From Pseudomonas sp. Leaf48 (GTDB lineage: Bacteria; Pseudomonadota; Gammaproteobacteria; Pseudomonadales; Pseudomonadaceae), in NCBI RefSeq assembly GCF_001421885.1, contig NZ_LMLH01000002.1:131813-195812 (forward strand): a stretch of DNA of 64,000 nucleotides. Reading direction: 5' to 3'. Both the position numbers and the translations under genes were made by a program. Below, piece after piece: positions 26,814 to 36,140 of the stretch. Numbering within the stretch: position 1 is the first letter of the stretch; the number at the start of each line of letters is the position of its first letter. A model generated the notes under the pieces. It saw nothing but the letters and a program-made list of their open reading frames with translations, made no database searches and was not told the DNA's origin.

Positions 26814-28017
26814 CGCCCTGATCATCGACGCGGTACGCACCCCGATCGGCCGCTATGCCGGAGTGCTGAGCGGCGTGCGCGCCGACGACCTCGGCGCGGT
26901 GCCCCTGCGCGAACTGCTGCGCCGCCACCCGCAAGTCGACTGGAACACGGTCGACGACGTGATCTACGGCTGCGCCAACCAGGCCGGTGAAGACAACCGC
27001 AACGTCGCACGCATGTCGGCACTGCTGGCCGGCTTGCCGGTCAGCGTGCCCGGCACCACCCTCAATCGCCTGTGCGGTTCCGGGCTGGATGCGGTCGGCA
27101 GCGCAGCCCGGGCTATTCGCAGTGGCGAAGTCGGCCTGATGCTGGTCGGCGGCGTCGAATCGATGTCCCGCGCACCGCTGGTGATGGGCAAGGCCGAGCA
27201 GGCATTTTCCCGCCAGGCCGAGATCTTCGATACCACCATCGGCTGGCGCTTCGTCAATCCACTGATGAAAAAGGCCTACGGCATCGACTCCATGCCGGAA
27301 ACCGCGGAAAACGTCGCCGCACAGTTCAACATCTCCCGGGCCGATCAGGACGCTTTCGCCCTGCGCAGCCAGCAACGCGCCGCTGCGGCCCAGGCCAACG
27401 GGCGCTTGGCCAAGGAGATCGTTGCAGTAGAAATTCCCCAGCGCAAAGGCCCGGCCAAAGTGGTCGAGCACGATGAGCACCCGCGCGGCGATACCACCCT
27501 GGAACAGCTTGCCAAACTCGGCACACCGTTCCGCGAAGGCGGCAGCATCACCGCCGGCAACGCCTCCGGAGTCAATGACGGTGCCTGCGCCCTGTTGCTG
27601 GCCAGCCCCGAAGTCGCCAAACGTCACGGCCTGACCGCACGCGGTCGGGTGGTGGCGATGGCCACCGCGGGCGTCGAACCGCGAATCATGGGCATCGGCC
27701 CGGTACCGGCAACGCGCAAGGTGCTGGAAGTGGCCAACCTGAGCCTGGCGGACATGGACGTCATCGAGCTCAACGAAGCCTTTGCCGCACAAGGCCTGGC
27801 GGTATTGCGCGAACTGGGCCTGAGCGACACCGATCCACGGGTCAACCCCAACGGCGGCGCCATTGCCCTCGGTCATCCGCTAGGCATGAGTGGCGCGCGC
27901 CTGGTCACCACCGCCCTGCATGAGCTTGAGGAACGCAACGGTCGCTACGCCCTGTGCACCATGTGCATCGGCGTCGGCCAAGGCATCGCGCTGATCATCG
28001 AGCGCTTGTCCGACTAA
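26806..28017 (+). CDS. paaJ: 3-oxoadipyl-CoA/3-oxo-5,6-dehydrosuberyl-CoA thiolase PaaJ
   Basis: A 403-residue thiolase that cleaves 3-oxo-5,6-dehydrosuberyl-CoA and 3-oxoadipyl-CoA, the latter giving succinyl-CoA and acetyl-CoA. The active-site residues are present: Cys90 ([11 protein letters not shown]), His357 ([10 protein letters not shown]) and Cys387 ([10 protein letters not shown]). It is closest in form to PcaF/PaaJ beta-ketoadipyl-CoA thiolases; operon position makes PaaJ the better name. The gene starts inside the end of paaI. A 98-bp gap leads to paaK. Confidence 0.93.
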   Translation: MNDALIIDAVRTPIGRYAGVLSGVRADDLGAVPLRELLRRHPQVDWNTVDDVIYGCANQAGEDNRNVARMSALLAGLPVSVPGTTLNRLCGSGLDAVGSAARAIRSGEVGLMLVGGVESMSRAPLVMGKAEQAFSRQAEIFDTTIGWRFVNPLMKKAYGIDSMPETAENVAAQFNISRADQDAFALRSQQRAAAAQANGRLAKEIVAVEIPQRKGPAKVVEHDEHPRGDTTLEQLAKLGTPFREGGSITAGNASGVNDGACALLLASPEVAKRHGLTARGRVVAMATAGVEPRIMGIGPVPATRKVLEVANLSLADMDVIELNEAFAAQGLAVLRELGLSDTDPRVNPNGGAIALGHPLGMSGARLVTTALHELEERNGRYALCTMCIGVGQGIALIIERLSD

Positions 28018-28115
28018 AGAACCGCGATTCCCGGGGAGCCGAGAGGTATCCTTGGGGCATGCACTCAAAGCCCCTGTGCAAAGGGCTGGAACACAAAAAT
28101 AATTCGAGTGAAGTT

Positions 28116-29441
28116 ATGAACATGCCAATAGCCCGATCCACGCTTGATCCTGTGCTGGACCCGCTGGAAACCGCCAGCATCGACGAGTTGCGCCAGCATC
28201 AGCTGGAGCGCCTGCGCTGGAGCCTGAACCACGCCTACAACAACGTGCCGCTGTACCGTCAGCGCTTCGATGCCCTGGGCGTGCACCCGGACGACATCAA
28301 GTCCCTGGATGACCTGGCGAAGTTCCCCTTCACCACCAAGTCCGACCTGCGCGACAACTACCCCTACGGCATGTTTGCCGTGCCGATGCACGACATCGTG
28401 CGCCTGCACGCATCCAGTGGCACCACCGGCAAACCGACCGTGGTCGGCTACACCCAGAACGACATAGACACCTGGGCCAACGTGGTCGCACGCTCGATCC
28501 GCGCAGCCGGTGGCCGGCGTGGCGACAAGGTACACATCTCCTATGGCTACGGCCTGTTCACCGGCGGGCTCGGCGCGCATTACGGTGCCGAACGCCTGGG
28601 CTGCACGGTGATTCCGATGTCCGGCGGCCAGACCGAGAAACAAGTGCAACTGATCAAGGATTTCCAGCCGGACATCATCATGGTCACGCCGTCCTACATG
28701 CTCAACATCGCCGATGAAATCGAGCGCCAGGGCATCGACCCGCACAAACTCGCCCTGCGCCTGGGCATCTTCGGCGCCGAGCCATGGACCGCCGAACTGC
28801 GCAGCGCCATTGAAGCGCGCATGGGCATCACGGCCCTGGACATCTACGGTCTTTCGGAAATCATGGGCCCGGGCGTGGCCATGGAATGTGCCGAAACCAA
28901 GGATGGCCCGACTATCTGGGAAGACCATTTCTACCCGGAAATCATCGACCCGGTCACTGGCGAAGTGCTGCCGGACGGTCAGATGGGTGAGCTGGTGTTC
29001 ACCTCCCTGAGCAAAGAAGCCCTGCCGATGATCCGCTACCGCACCCGGGACCTGACGCGCCTGCTGCCGGGCACCGCACGACCGATGCGGCGCATCGACA
29101 AGATCACCGGGCGCAGCGATGACATGCTGATCATTCGTGGGGTCAACGTATTCCCGACCCAGATCGAGGAGCAGGTACTGAAAGTCAAACAACTTTCCGA
29201 GTGCTACGAAATTCATCTGTATCGCAATGGCAACCTGGACAGCGTCGACGTGCATGTCGAGCTTCGGGCTGAACATCAGCACATGAGCGATGAACAGCAG
29301 AAGGCGGTTTGTGGCGAGTTGAGCAAGCACATCAAGACGTATATCGGGATCAGTTCGCGGATCGTTTTGCAGCCGTTCCACGCGATCAAGCGGTCGGAGG
29401 GCAAGGCTTGCCACGTGGTGGATAAGCGTCCCAAGGCGTGA
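28116..29441 (+). CDS. paaK: phenylacetate-CoA ligase PaaK
   Basis: A 441-residue ANL-superfamily ligase that activates phenylacetate to phenylacetyl-CoA with ATP, the entry step and source of the PaaX inducer. The ATP-binding loop HASSGTTGKPTVVGYT is followed by the YGLSEIMGPGV adenine motif and GRSDDMLIIRGVNVFPTQIE at the hinge to the small C-terminal domain, which carries a catalytic Lys region KRSEGKACHV. The start at MNMPIARS has GAGTGAAG upstream. A Rho-independent terminator 33 bp after the stop ends the paaF-K transcript. Confidence 0.95.
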   Translation: MNMPIARSTLDPVLDPLETASIDELRQHQLERLRWSLNHAYNNVPLYRQRFDALGVHPDDIKSLDDLAKFPFTTKSDLRDNYPYGMFAVPMHDIVRLHASSGTTGKPTVVGYTQNDIDTWANVVARSIRAAGGRRGDKVHISYGYGLFTGGLGAHYGAERLGCTVIPMSGGQTEKQVQLIKDFQPDIIMVTPSYMLNIADEIERQGIDPHKLALRLGIFGAEPWTAELRSAIEARMGITALDIYGLSEIMGPGVAMECAETKDGPTIWEDHFYPEIIDPVTGEVLPDGQMGELVFTSLSKEALPMIRYRTRDLTRLLPGTARPMRRIDKITGRSDDMLIIRGVNVFPTQIEEQVLKVKQLSECYEIHLYRNGNLDSVDVHVELRAEHQHMSDEQQKAVCGELSKHIKTYIGISSRIVLQPFHAIKRSEGKACHVVDKRPKA

Positions 29442-29473
29442 TGGTTTAAAGAATGACTGCTGCACCCCTTATG

Positions 29474-29498
29474 GCCCTGCTTTTGCGGGGCTTTTTTT
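29474..29498 (+). terminator. Rho-independent terminator after paaK
   Basis: GCCCTGC and GCGGGGC form a 7-bp stem (one G-T pair) with a TTTT loop, directly followed by seven T. It ends the paaFGHIJK transcript before the repeat array. Confidence 0.85.
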
Positions 29499-29544
29499 GC
29501 GCGGGTGGAAAGTTCAAGTTATGCGTAGCGGCTGAGATCCAACC

Positions 29545-29990
29545 CCCTCACCCCAGCCCTCTCCCCCAAGGGGGCGAGGGGGAAAGGGAGCAGATCTTTG
29601 TAGATTTCAAAACCTGAGTTCGACTCGAAATTTTCCGGTCGATGCACCTCGAAAGAACCCACCGTCGGCTCCCCCCTCTCCAAACCTGAGTCCAACCCGT
29701 TTTTTCAGGTCGATGCACCTCGAAAGAACCCACCGTCGGCTCCCCTCCCTTTCCAAACCTGAGTCCAACCCGTTTTTCAGGCCGATGCACCTCGAAAGAA
29801 CCCACCGTCGGCTCCCCCCTCTCCAAACCTGAGTCCAACCCGTTTTTTAGGTCGATGCACCTCGAAAGAACCCACCTTCGGCTCCCCTCCCTCTCCAAAC
29901 CTGAGTCCAACCCGTTTTTTCAGGTCGATGCACCTCGAAAGAACCCCTCCGTCGGCTCCCTCTCCCTCCGGGAGAGGGCTGGGGTGAGGG
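29545..29990. repeat. inverted-repeat element containing a 71-bp tandem array
   Basis: Perfect 21-bp terminal arms CCCTCACCCCAGCCCTCTCCC (29545-29565) and its complement (29970-29990) enclose the region. Between them the unit beginning GATGCACCTCGAAAGAACCC occurs five times, at 29641, 29712, 29784, 29854 and 29927 (periods 71, 72, 70, 73 bp). It is followed each time by CCGTCGGCTCCC-type sequence and CCAAACCTGAGTCCAACCCG. Units are contiguous with no unique spacers. The period is not a multiple of three, and no convincing gene crosses it. The arms resemble a MITE-like element common in proteobacteria, with an internal minisatellite expansion. Confidence 0.9.
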
Positions 29991-30026
29991 TGGCTTTTTG
30001 GATCTTGGCAAAGACCGTCCATCCCA

Positions 30027-30093
30027 AAGCGATACAAAAACACATACGACACGATATTTACTGTTTGATATTAATTTCTGTATCGCTTATAAA
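30027..30093 (+). promoter_or_regulatory. paaA promoter with a candidate PaaX operator
   Basis: A good sigma-70 promoter is visible: -35 TTGATA (30065-30070), 17-bp spacer, -10 TATAAA (30088-30093), about 42 bp before the paaA ATG. Perfect 10-bp inverted arms AAGCGATACA (30027-30036) and TGTATCGCTT (30079-30088) lie 52 bp apart, about five helical turns. The right arm fills the spacer up to the -10, so a repressor bound there would block RNA polymerase. PaaX is the likely ligand by context. Confidence 0.7.
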
Positions 30094-30135
30094 GTTCTCC
30101 ATGCCTTCAACAGATTCACGGCGGGAGACACCCGA

Positions 30136-31125
30136 ATGTACGCACAGCTTGTAGAAACCGGCGTAAAGCGCATCAAGGACCTGTCGGAGATGTCCGAACA
30201 GGAACGCGCCTTCCAGGAAAAAATCGATTCAGAAATCAAGATCGAAGCAAAAAACTGGATGCCCGATGCCTATCGCCAGACCCTCATCCGGCAGATCTCG
30301 CAGCACGCTCACTCGGAAATCGTCGGCATGCTGCCGGAAGGCAACTGGGTCACCCGCGCGCCAAGCCTCAAGCGCAAACTGCAACTGATGGCCAAGATCC
30401 AGGACGAAGCCGGCCACGGTCTCTACCTGTACAGCGCCATGGAAACCCTCGGCGCTGACCGCGATGAAGAGATCGACAAGCTGCACAGCGGCAAGGCCAA
30501 GTACTCGAGCATTTTCAATTACCCGACGCTGAACTGGGCCGACATGGGCGCAGTAGGCTGGCTGGTCGATGGGGCGGCGATCGTCAACCAGGTGGTGCTG
30601 CAGCGCACCTCCTACGGCCCGTACTCGCGGGCGATGATCCGCATCTGCAAGGAAGAGAGCTTCCACCAGCGCCAGGGCTACGAAATCCTGCTGACCATGA
30701 TGCGCCACGGTACTCAGGCGCAAAAAGACATGGTCCAGGACGCGATCAATCGCCTGTGGTGGCCGTCGCTGATGATGTTTGGCCCAAGCGACGAACACTC
30801 GCCGAACAGTGCGCAATCGATGGCCTGGAAAATCAAGCGCCAGAGCAACGACGAACTGCGCCAGCGCTTCATCGACCAGACCATCCCGCAGCTTGAGCTT
30901 TTGGGCTGCACCTGCCCCGACCCGGACTTGAAGTGGAACGCCGAACGTGGCCACTACGACTTCGGCGAAATCCAGTGGAGCGAATTCTACGAAGTGCTCA
31001 AGGGCAACGGCCCGTGCAATCAGGAGCGCGTCGACACCCGCCGCAAGGCGATTGAAGACGGTGCCTGGGTTCGTGAAGCCGCCGTCGCCCACGCCCGCAA
31101 AAAACAAAACAAGAACGCCGCCTGA
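30136..31125 (+). CDS. paaA: phenylacetyl-CoA 1,2-epoxidase catalytic subunit PaaA
   Basis: The 329-residue di-iron subunit of the ring 1,2-phenylacetyl-CoA epoxidase. Both ferritin-like iron-binding motifs are present: QDEAGHG (ExxH) and KEESFHQRQ (ExxH), with further Glu ligands on other helices. With PaaC it forms the catalytic heterodimer; PaaB, PaaE and the maturation protein PaaD follow. Length agrees with E. coli PaaA (309) with a slightly longer C-terminus. The start follows GGGAGACACCCGA. It is the first gene of paaABCDE with its own strong promoter. Confidence 0.96.
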   Translation: MYAQLVETGVKRIKDLSEMSEQERAFQEKIDSEIKIEAKNWMPDAYRQTLIRQISQHAHSEIVGMLPEGNWVTRAPSLKRKLQLMAKIQDEAGHGLYLYSAMETLGADRDEEIDKLHSGKAKYSSIFNYPTLNWADMGAVGWLVDGAAIVNQVVLQRTSYGPYSRAMIRICKEESFHQRQGYEILLTMMRHGTQAQKDMVQDAINRLWWPSLMMFGPSDEHSPNSAQSMAWKIKRQSNDELRQRFIDQTIPQLELLGCTCPDPDLKWNAERGHYDFGEIQWSEFYEVLKGNGPCNQERVDTRRKAIEDGAWVREAAVAHARKKQNKNAA

Positions 31126-31153
31126 TTCGGCCACCTGATCTGGAGACACCGCC

Positions 31154-31435
31154 ATGTCCGAATGGACCCTCTTCGAAGTCTTCGTGCGCAGCAAGCACGG
31201 CCTCAACCACAAGCACGTCGGCAGCGTACATGCCGCCGACACCACCATGGCCATCGAGAATGCGCGCGAGCTCTACACCCGTCGCAGCGAAGGCGTGAGC
31301 CTGTGGGTGGTGCCTTCGGCCCTGATCACCGCCTCCTCCCCCGATGAAAAAGACCCGCTGTTCGACCCATCGGACGACAAGGTTTACCGCCACGCCAGCT
31401 TCTACGAGCTGCCGGCCGAAGTCGGGCACATGTGA
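31154..31435 (+). CDS. paaB: phenylacetyl-CoA epoxidase subunit PaaB
   Basis: A 93-residue small subunit of the PaaABCE complex. The family hallmark opening MSEWTLFEVFVRSKHGLNHKHVGSVHA and the repeated VYRHASFYELPAEVGHM end are present. It is required to link the PaaAC oxygenase to the PaaE reductase; it has no catalytic motif of its own. Length matches E. coli PaaB (95). It lies 28 bp after paaA and eight bases before paaC, whose ribosome site overlaps its stop. Confidence 0.95.
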   Translation: MSEWTLFEVFVRSKHGLNHKHVGSVHAADTTMAIENARELYTRRSEGVSLWVVPSALITASSPDEKDPLFDPSDDKVYRHASFYELPAEVGHM

Positions 31436-31443
31436 GGTCGACC

Positions 31444-32205
31444 ATGAACAACAAGACCGATCTGATCGAATACCTGCTGCGCCTCGGCGACAGCGCCCTG
31501 ATCCAGGGCCAGCGCCTGTGCCAATGGTGCGGCAAGGCACCGGCCCTGGAAGAAGAGCTGGCGCTGATGAACGTCGGCCTCGACCTGGTGGGCCAGGCAC
31601 GCAACTGGCTGGACTACGCCGCCGAACTGCTGGATGACGGCCGCGACGCCGATCACCTGGCGTTTCGCCGTGACGAGCGCGCCTATCGCAACCTGCTGCT
31701 GGTGGAGCAACCCAACGGCGACTTCGCGGTGACCATGCTCAAGCAGTTTCTCTATGACGCCTGGCATCTGCCGGTGCTGCAGGGCCTGAGCCAGTCCAGC
31801 GACGAACGCATTGCCGGGATCGCCGCCAAAGCCGTTAAGGAAGTGACCTATCACCTGCGTCGTTCCGGCGAATGGATCGAGCGTCTGGGTGACGGCACCG
31901 AGGAAAGCCACCAGCGCATGCTCGCGGCGATCCCCGAAGTCTGGCGCTTCACCGTCGAGCTGATCGCCGCCGACGACAGCGAACAACGCCTATGCGACGC
32001 CGGTATCACGCCGGACATCTCCAGCGTCGCCGACCAGTGGCAAGCCAAGGTCAACGGGATTTTCACCAGCGCCACCCTGCCCGTTCCCGCTGCGCCAAGC
32101 TATTTCTACCTGAATGCACGCAAGGGCCTGCACACCGAACACCTGGGCATCCTGCTGGCGGAAATGCAGTTCCTGCCCCGAGCGTACCCCGATGCAACCT
32201 GGTGA
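31444..32205 (+). CDS. paaC: phenylacetyl-CoA epoxidase structural subunit PaaC
   Basis: A 253-residue ferritin-like subunit that pairs with PaaA. The fold pattern is visible (MNVGLDLVGQARNWLDYAA, RDERAYRNLLLVEQPNGDFA, VKEVTYHLRRSGEWIERLGDGTEESH), but the di-iron ligands are incomplete compared with PaaA, as usual for this structural subunit. The start is MNNKTDLI, preceded by GAGGTC; length is close to E. coli PaaC (248). Its 3' end overlaps paaD by 14 bases. Confidence 0.95.
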   Translation: MNNKTDLIEYLLRLGDSALIQGQRLCQWCGKAPALEEELALMNVGLDLVGQARNWLDYAAELLDDGRDADHLAFRRDERAYRNLLLVEQPNGDFAVTMLKQFLYDAWHLPVLQGLSQSSDERIAGIAAKAVKEVTYHLRRSGEWIERLGDGTEESHQRMLAAIPEVWRFTVELIAADDSEQRLCDAGITPDISSVADQWQAKVNGIFTSATLPVPAAPSYFYLNARKGLHTEHLGILLAEMQFLPRAYPDATW

Positions 32206-32725
32206 TCTGATCGCCAGCGACCTCGGCGCCCGGCCGGCTCAACCAACCGACCTGGCTGCCGCGTGGGCGATCCTGTCCGAGGTCATGGACCCGGAAGTGC
32301 CAGTGGTCAGCGTCGTTGACCTGGGCATCGTTCGCGATCTCGACTGGCAGGCCGGTCACCTTCACGTGGTGGTCACGCCGACCTACTCCGGCTGCCCGGC
32401 CACCGAGGTGATCGAGAGCGACATCCGCCAAGCCCTGGAACTCGCCGGATTCAAGGCGCCGCAACTCGAGCGCAAATTGACCCCGGCCTGGACCACCGAC
32501 TGGATCAGCGACATCGGCCGCGAACGCCTGCGCGCTTACGGCATCGCGCCACCCGAAGGCAGTACCAGCAAGCGCAGCCTGCTCGGCGAGAGCCCGGTGG
32601 TCGTCTGCCCGCAATGCGGCAGCGCCCACACCGAAGTGCTCAGCGAGTTTGGTTCCACCGCGTGCAAGGCGCTGTATCGCTGCATCGAGTGCCGGGAACC
32701 GTTCGACTATTTCAAGTGCATCTGA
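32192..32725 (+). CDS. paaD: phenylacetyl-CoA epoxidase maturation protein PaaD
   Basis: A 177-residue protein with an N-terminal MIP18/DUF59 domain (DPEVPVVSVVDLGIVRD, TPTYSGCPATEVIE), a fold used in Fe-S assembly. The C-terminal domain has a four-Cys zinc-ribbon-like arrangement (VCPQCGS, RCIECREPF). PaaD is needed for an active epoxidase, probably by maturing the Fe-S or di-iron centre. The ATG lies inside the end of paaC, showing translational coupling. Length agrees with the family (about 165). Confidence 0.94.
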   Translation: MQPGDLIASDLGARPAQPTDLAAAWAILSEVMDPEVPVVSVVDLGIVRDLDWQAGHLHVVVTPTYSGCPATEVIESDIRQALELAGFKAPQLERKLTPAWTTDWISDIGRERLRAYGIAPPEGSTSKRSLLGESPVVVCPQCGSAHTEVLSEFGSTACKALYRCIECREPFDYFKCI

Positions 32726-32758
32726 GCGGCAATCGGCCGTCCCAGCTGGAGAACAACA

Positions 32759-33835
32759 ATGAGTAAATTTCACAGCCTGACCATCAAGGACGTGCGTGCC
32801 GAGACCCGTGACGCGGTATCCATCGCCTTCGAGATTCCGCAGCACTTGCAGGACAGTTTCCACTTCACCCAGGGCCAGCACCTGGTGATGCGCACCCAGT
32901 TGGACGGCGAAGAAGTGCGCCGCTCCTATTCGATCTGCACCGGCGTCAACGACGGTGAACTGCGCGTTGCCATCAAGCGTGTGGCGGGCGGGCGTTTCTC
33001 TGCCTTTGCCAACGAGCAACTGCAAGCCGGGCATAGCCTGGAAGTGATGCCGCCGGCCGGGCATTTTTGCGTCGAACTCGACCCGGCGCGCCACGGCAAT
33101 TACCTTGCGGTCGCGGCAGGCAGCGGCATCACGCCGATTCTGTCGATCATCAAGACCACGTTGCAAACCGAGCCCCACAGCCGCGTCACCCTGCTGTACG
33201 GCAACCGTTCCAGCTCCGGTGCGCTGTTTCGCGAACAGCTCGAAGACCTGAAAAACCGCTACCTGCAACGCCTGAACCTGATCTTCGTGTTCAGCCGCGA
33301 ACAGCAGGATGTCGACCTGTACAACGGCCGGATCAACGCCGAGAAATGCGAGCAACTGTTCAGCCGCTGGCTCGACGTCAAAACGCTCGACGCCGCCTTC
33401 ATCTGCGGCCCACAGGAAATGACCGAAACCGTGCGCGACAGCCTCAAGGCCAAGGGCATGCAGCCCGAGCGCATTCATTTCGAACTGTTCGCTGCCGCCG
33501 GCAGCGAGCACAAACGTGCCGCCCGTGAAGCCGCGCGACAGGTGGATGCGGCAGTCAGCCAGATCACCGTGATCAGCGACGGCCGTGCCCTGGCCTTCGA
33601 CCTGCCACGCAACAGCCAGAGCATCCTCGACGCCGGTAACGAGCAAGGCGCGGAACTGCCCTATTCGTGCAAGGCCGGCGTGTGCTCGACCTGCAAGTGC
33701 AAGGTCATCGAAGGCGAAGTGGAAATGGACAGCAACCACGCCCTGGAAGACTACGAAGTGGCCGCCGGTTACGTGCTGTCGTGCCAGGCGTTCCCGATCA
33801 GCGACAAGGTCGTGCTGGATTTCGACCAACTCTGA
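32759..33835 (+). CDS. paaE: phenylacetyl-CoA epoxidase reductase PaaE
   Basis: A 358-residue iron-sulfur flavoprotein that passes electrons from NAD(P)H to the PaaAC di-iron site. The N-terminal FAD domain has RRSYSICTG and the NAD(P) domain has AAGSGITPILSIIKT and a late FICGPQEM. The C-terminal plant-type ferredoxin has PYSCKAGVCSTCKCK and YVLSCQA, giving the C-x4-C-x2-C...C cluster. Length matches E. coli PaaE (356). It is the last gene of paaABCDE; a REPIN follows 29 bp after the stop. Confidence 0.95.
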   Translation: MSKFHSLTIKDVRAETRDAVSIAFEIPQHLQDSFHFTQGQHLVMRTQLDGEEVRRSYSICTGVNDGELRVAIKRVAGGRFSAFANEQLQAGHSLEVMPPAGHFCVELDPARHGNYLAVAAGSGITPILSIIKTTLQTEPHSRVTLLYGNRSSSGALFREQLEDLKNRYLQRLNLIFVFSREQQDVDLYNGRINAEKCEQLFSRWLDVKTLDAAFICGPQEMTETVRDSLKAKGMQPERIHFELFAAAGSEHKRAAREAARQVDAAVSQITVISDGRALAFDLPRNSQSILDAGNEQGAELPYSCKAGVCSTCKCKVIEGEVEMDSNHALEDYEVAAGYVLSCQAFPISDKVVLDFDQL

Positions 33836-33864
33836 TGCCCTGTTTTGTCGGATAACACAAACCC

Positions 33865-33954
33865 TGTGGGAGCGGGCTTGCTCGCGAAGACGGAATATCA
33901 GGCGCCATCCATGTTGAATGTGACGGCCTCTTCGCGAGCAAGCCCGCTCCCACA
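33865..33954. repeat. REPIN, GTGGGAGCGGGCTTGCTCGCGA family, after paaE
   Basis: Inverted TGTGGGAGCGGGCTTGCTCGCGAAG units with a less conserved inner part. It lies between paaE and the DUF485/symporter operon. Confidence 0.92.
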
Positions 33955-34016
33955 TTGATCCAGTTCCAACCCGAAACTGTTTCACCCAAAACAAAAACAA
34001 CAAAGGAGAGCGCGTC

Positions 34017-34325
34017 ATGACACCCCAAGACATAGAACTCATCCGCCAGCACCCGGATTTCATCCAGTTGGTGCGGCGCAAACAAAAGCTGTACTGGTCC
34101 TTGAGCCTGGCCATGCTGGTGATCTATTACGGCTTCGTGCTGCTGGTGGCTTTCTCCCCTTCTACCCTGGGCCAATCCCTGAGCGGTGGCGTGACCACCG
34201 TGGGCATGCTGGTGGGCGTCGTGATCGTGGTGCTGGCCTTTGCCTTGACCGGTTTCTATGTCTATCGCGCCAACAACGTGATCGACCCGCTCAATGAAAA
34301 ACTCAAGCAGGAGTGCGCCCGATGA
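34017..34325 (+). CDS. DUF485 inner-membrane protein (YjcH-like) paired with the symporter
   Basis: A 102-residue protein with two membrane spans (about residues 23-45 and 60-82) and the DUF485 family opening pattern ([23 protein letters not shown]), like E. coli YjcH. Members are encoded next to ActP-type solute:sodium symporters and are thought to assist them; the mechanism is unknown. Its stop overlaps the symporter ATG (GATGA). GGAGAG precedes the ATG. A paralogue with the same layout lies at 58.3-58.6 kb. Confidence 0.88.
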   Translation: MTPQDIELIRQHPDFIQLVRRKQKLYWSLSLAMLVIYYGFVLLVAFSPSTLGQSLSGGVTTVGMLVGVVIVVLAFALTGFYVYRANNVIDPLNEKLKQECAR

Positions 34326-35968
34326 GCCGCCTTCTCGCGTTGTTCCTGCTGCCGCTGGCGACTGTCACTGATATTGCGATGGCCGGCGACGGCGCCACTC
34401 GCCCACTGAACTGGAATGCCATCGGCATGTTCCTGGTGTTCGTGCTGTTCACCCTCGGCGTGACGCGCTGGGCGGCACTTCGCACCCGGTCCACCGCCGA
34501 CTTCTACACCGCCGGCGGTGGCATGACCGGCTTTCAGAACGGCCTGGCGATTGCCGGCGACATGATTTCGGCAGCCTCGTTCCTCGGCATCTCCGCGATG
34601 ATGTTCCTCAATGGCTATGACGGCTTGCTCTACGCGCTGGGCGTATTGGCCGGCTGGCCGATCATTCTGTTCTTGATTGCCGAACGCCTGCGCAACCTGG
34701 GCAAATACACCTTCGCCGATGTCGTCTCCTATCGCCTTGAGCAAACGCCGGTGCGCCTGACTTCGGCGTTCGGCACCTTGACCGTGGCCCTGATGTACCT
34801 GGTGGCGCAGATGGTCGGCGCCGGCAAGCTGATCGAGTTGCTGTTCGGCATCGACTACCTCTACGCAGTCATGTTGGTCGGCGTGTTGATGGTGTTCTAC
34901 GTGACCTTCGGCGGCATGCTCGCCACCACCTGGGTGCAGATCATCAAGGCGGTGATGCTGTTGTTCGGCACCACTTTCATGGCGTTCATGGTGCTCAAGC
35001 ATTTCGGTTTCAGCACCGAGGCGATGTTTGCCGGCGCCACCGCCGTGCATGCCAAGGGCAACGCGATCATGGCGCCTGGCGGCTTGCTCTCCAACCCGAT
35101 CGACGCGATCTCCCTGGGGCTGGGCATGATGTTCGGCACTGCCGGCCTGCCGCACATCCTGATGCGTTTCTTCACCGTCAGCGATGCCAAGGAAGCGCGT
35201 AAAAGCGTGTTCTACGCCACCGGTTTCATTGGCTACTTCTACTTGCTGCTGATCATCGTCGGCTTCGGCGCAATCGTCATGGTCGGTACCGATCCGGCGT
35301 TCCGTGACGCCAGCGGCGCAATCATCGGCGGCGGCAACATGGTCGCCGTGCACCTGGCCCACGCGGTGGGCGGCAATCTGTTCCTGGGGTTCATTTCCGC
35401 AGTCGCCTTCGCCACCATTCTGGCGGTGGTCGCCGGGCTCGCGCTGTCCGGCGCCTCGGCGGTATCCCATGACTTGTATGCCTGCGTGATGCGCAAGGGT
35501 AAGGCCAGCGAGCAACAGGAAATGCGCGTGTCGCGGATCGCCACCCTGTGCATCGGCGTGCTGGCGATCATCCTCGGCCTGCTGTTCGAGTCGCAGAACA
35601 TTGCCTTCCTGTCCGGCCTGGTGCTGGCCATCGCCGCCTCGGTGAATTTCCCGGTGCTGTTCCTTTCGATGTACTGGAAAGGCCTGACCACCCGCGGCGC
35701 GGTCACCGGCAGCCTGATGGGACTGGTCTCGGCAATTGTCCTGCTGGTCCTGAGCCCTGCGGTGTGGGTCAACGTGATGCATCACGACAAGGCGATCTTC
35801 CCGTACTCCAACCCTGCGCTGTTTTCCATGAGTCTGGCGTTCTTCAGTGCCTGGCTGTTTTCCGTTACCGACACCTCCCCCCGTGCAGCCCTTGAGCGTG
35901 GCCGTTATCTGGCGCAGTTCATCCGCTCGATGACCGGCATTGGTGCCTCCGGTGCCAGCAAACACTAA
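34322..35968 (+). CDS. paaL: sodium:solute symporter, probable phenylacetate permease (PaaL/PhaJ-like)
   Basis: A 548-residue SSS-family transporter with an N-terminal hydrophobic leader and about thirteen membrane spans. ActP-type signatures are [45 protein letters not shown] and [24 protein letters not shown]. It resembles acetate permease ActP, but its place between paaE and paaZ makes phenylacetate the likely substrate, as for PhaJ/PaaL of P. putida. The other copy at 56.7-58.3 kb is the better ActP candidate. Uptake specificity is an inference from context. Confidence 0.82.
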   Translation: MSRLLALFLLPLATVTDIAMAGDGATRPLNWNAIGMFLVFVLFTLGVTRWAALRTRSTADFYTAGGGMTGFQNGLAIAGDMISAASFLGISAMMFLNGYDGLLYALGVLAGWPIILFLIAERLRNLGKYTFADVVSYRLEQTPVRLTSAFGTLTVALMYLVAQMVGAGKLIELLFGIDYLYAVMLVGVLMVFYVTFGGMLATTWVQIIKAVMLLFGTTFMAFMVLKHFGFSTEAMFAGATAVHAKGNAIMAPGGLLSNPIDAISLGLGMMFGTAGLPHILMRFFTVSDAKEARKSVFYATGFIGYFYLLLIIVGFGAIVMVGTDPAFRDASGAIIGGGNMVAVHLAHAVGGNLFLGFISAVAFATILAVVAGLALSGASAVSHDLYACVMRKGKASEQQEMRVSRIATLCIGVLAIILGLLFESQNIAFLSGLVLAIAASVNFPVLFLSMYWKGLTTRGAVTGSLMGLVSAIVLLVLSPAVWVNVMHHDKAIFPYSNPALFSMSLAFFSAWLFSVTDTSPRAALERGRYLAQFIRSMTGIGASGASKH

Positions 35969-36140
35969 ATGAAGAGCGCTCAGTGGGCAGGGAAAAAAAT
36001 AATGAGACCCGCACGCAAAGATTTGAATACCGCCATTGATGAGAACCGATTGATCGTCGGTTACACCCTGGCGCTTTGGTAATCCTGCAAAGGCGCGGTT
36101 GCGGCCGCGCCCACATCTTTCACTACCAGGAGCAATCGTG

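Noticed and set aside
29548..29910. A repetitive minus-strand protein across the array
   Set aside because: The period is 70-73 bp, so the peptide changes frame from copy to copy; there is no ribosome site, and the product is only a translation of the repeat.
29641..29990. The tandem array as a CRISPR
   Set aside because: The 71-bp units are contiguous and diverged in step; there are no unique spacers between short identical repeats and no cas genes nearby.
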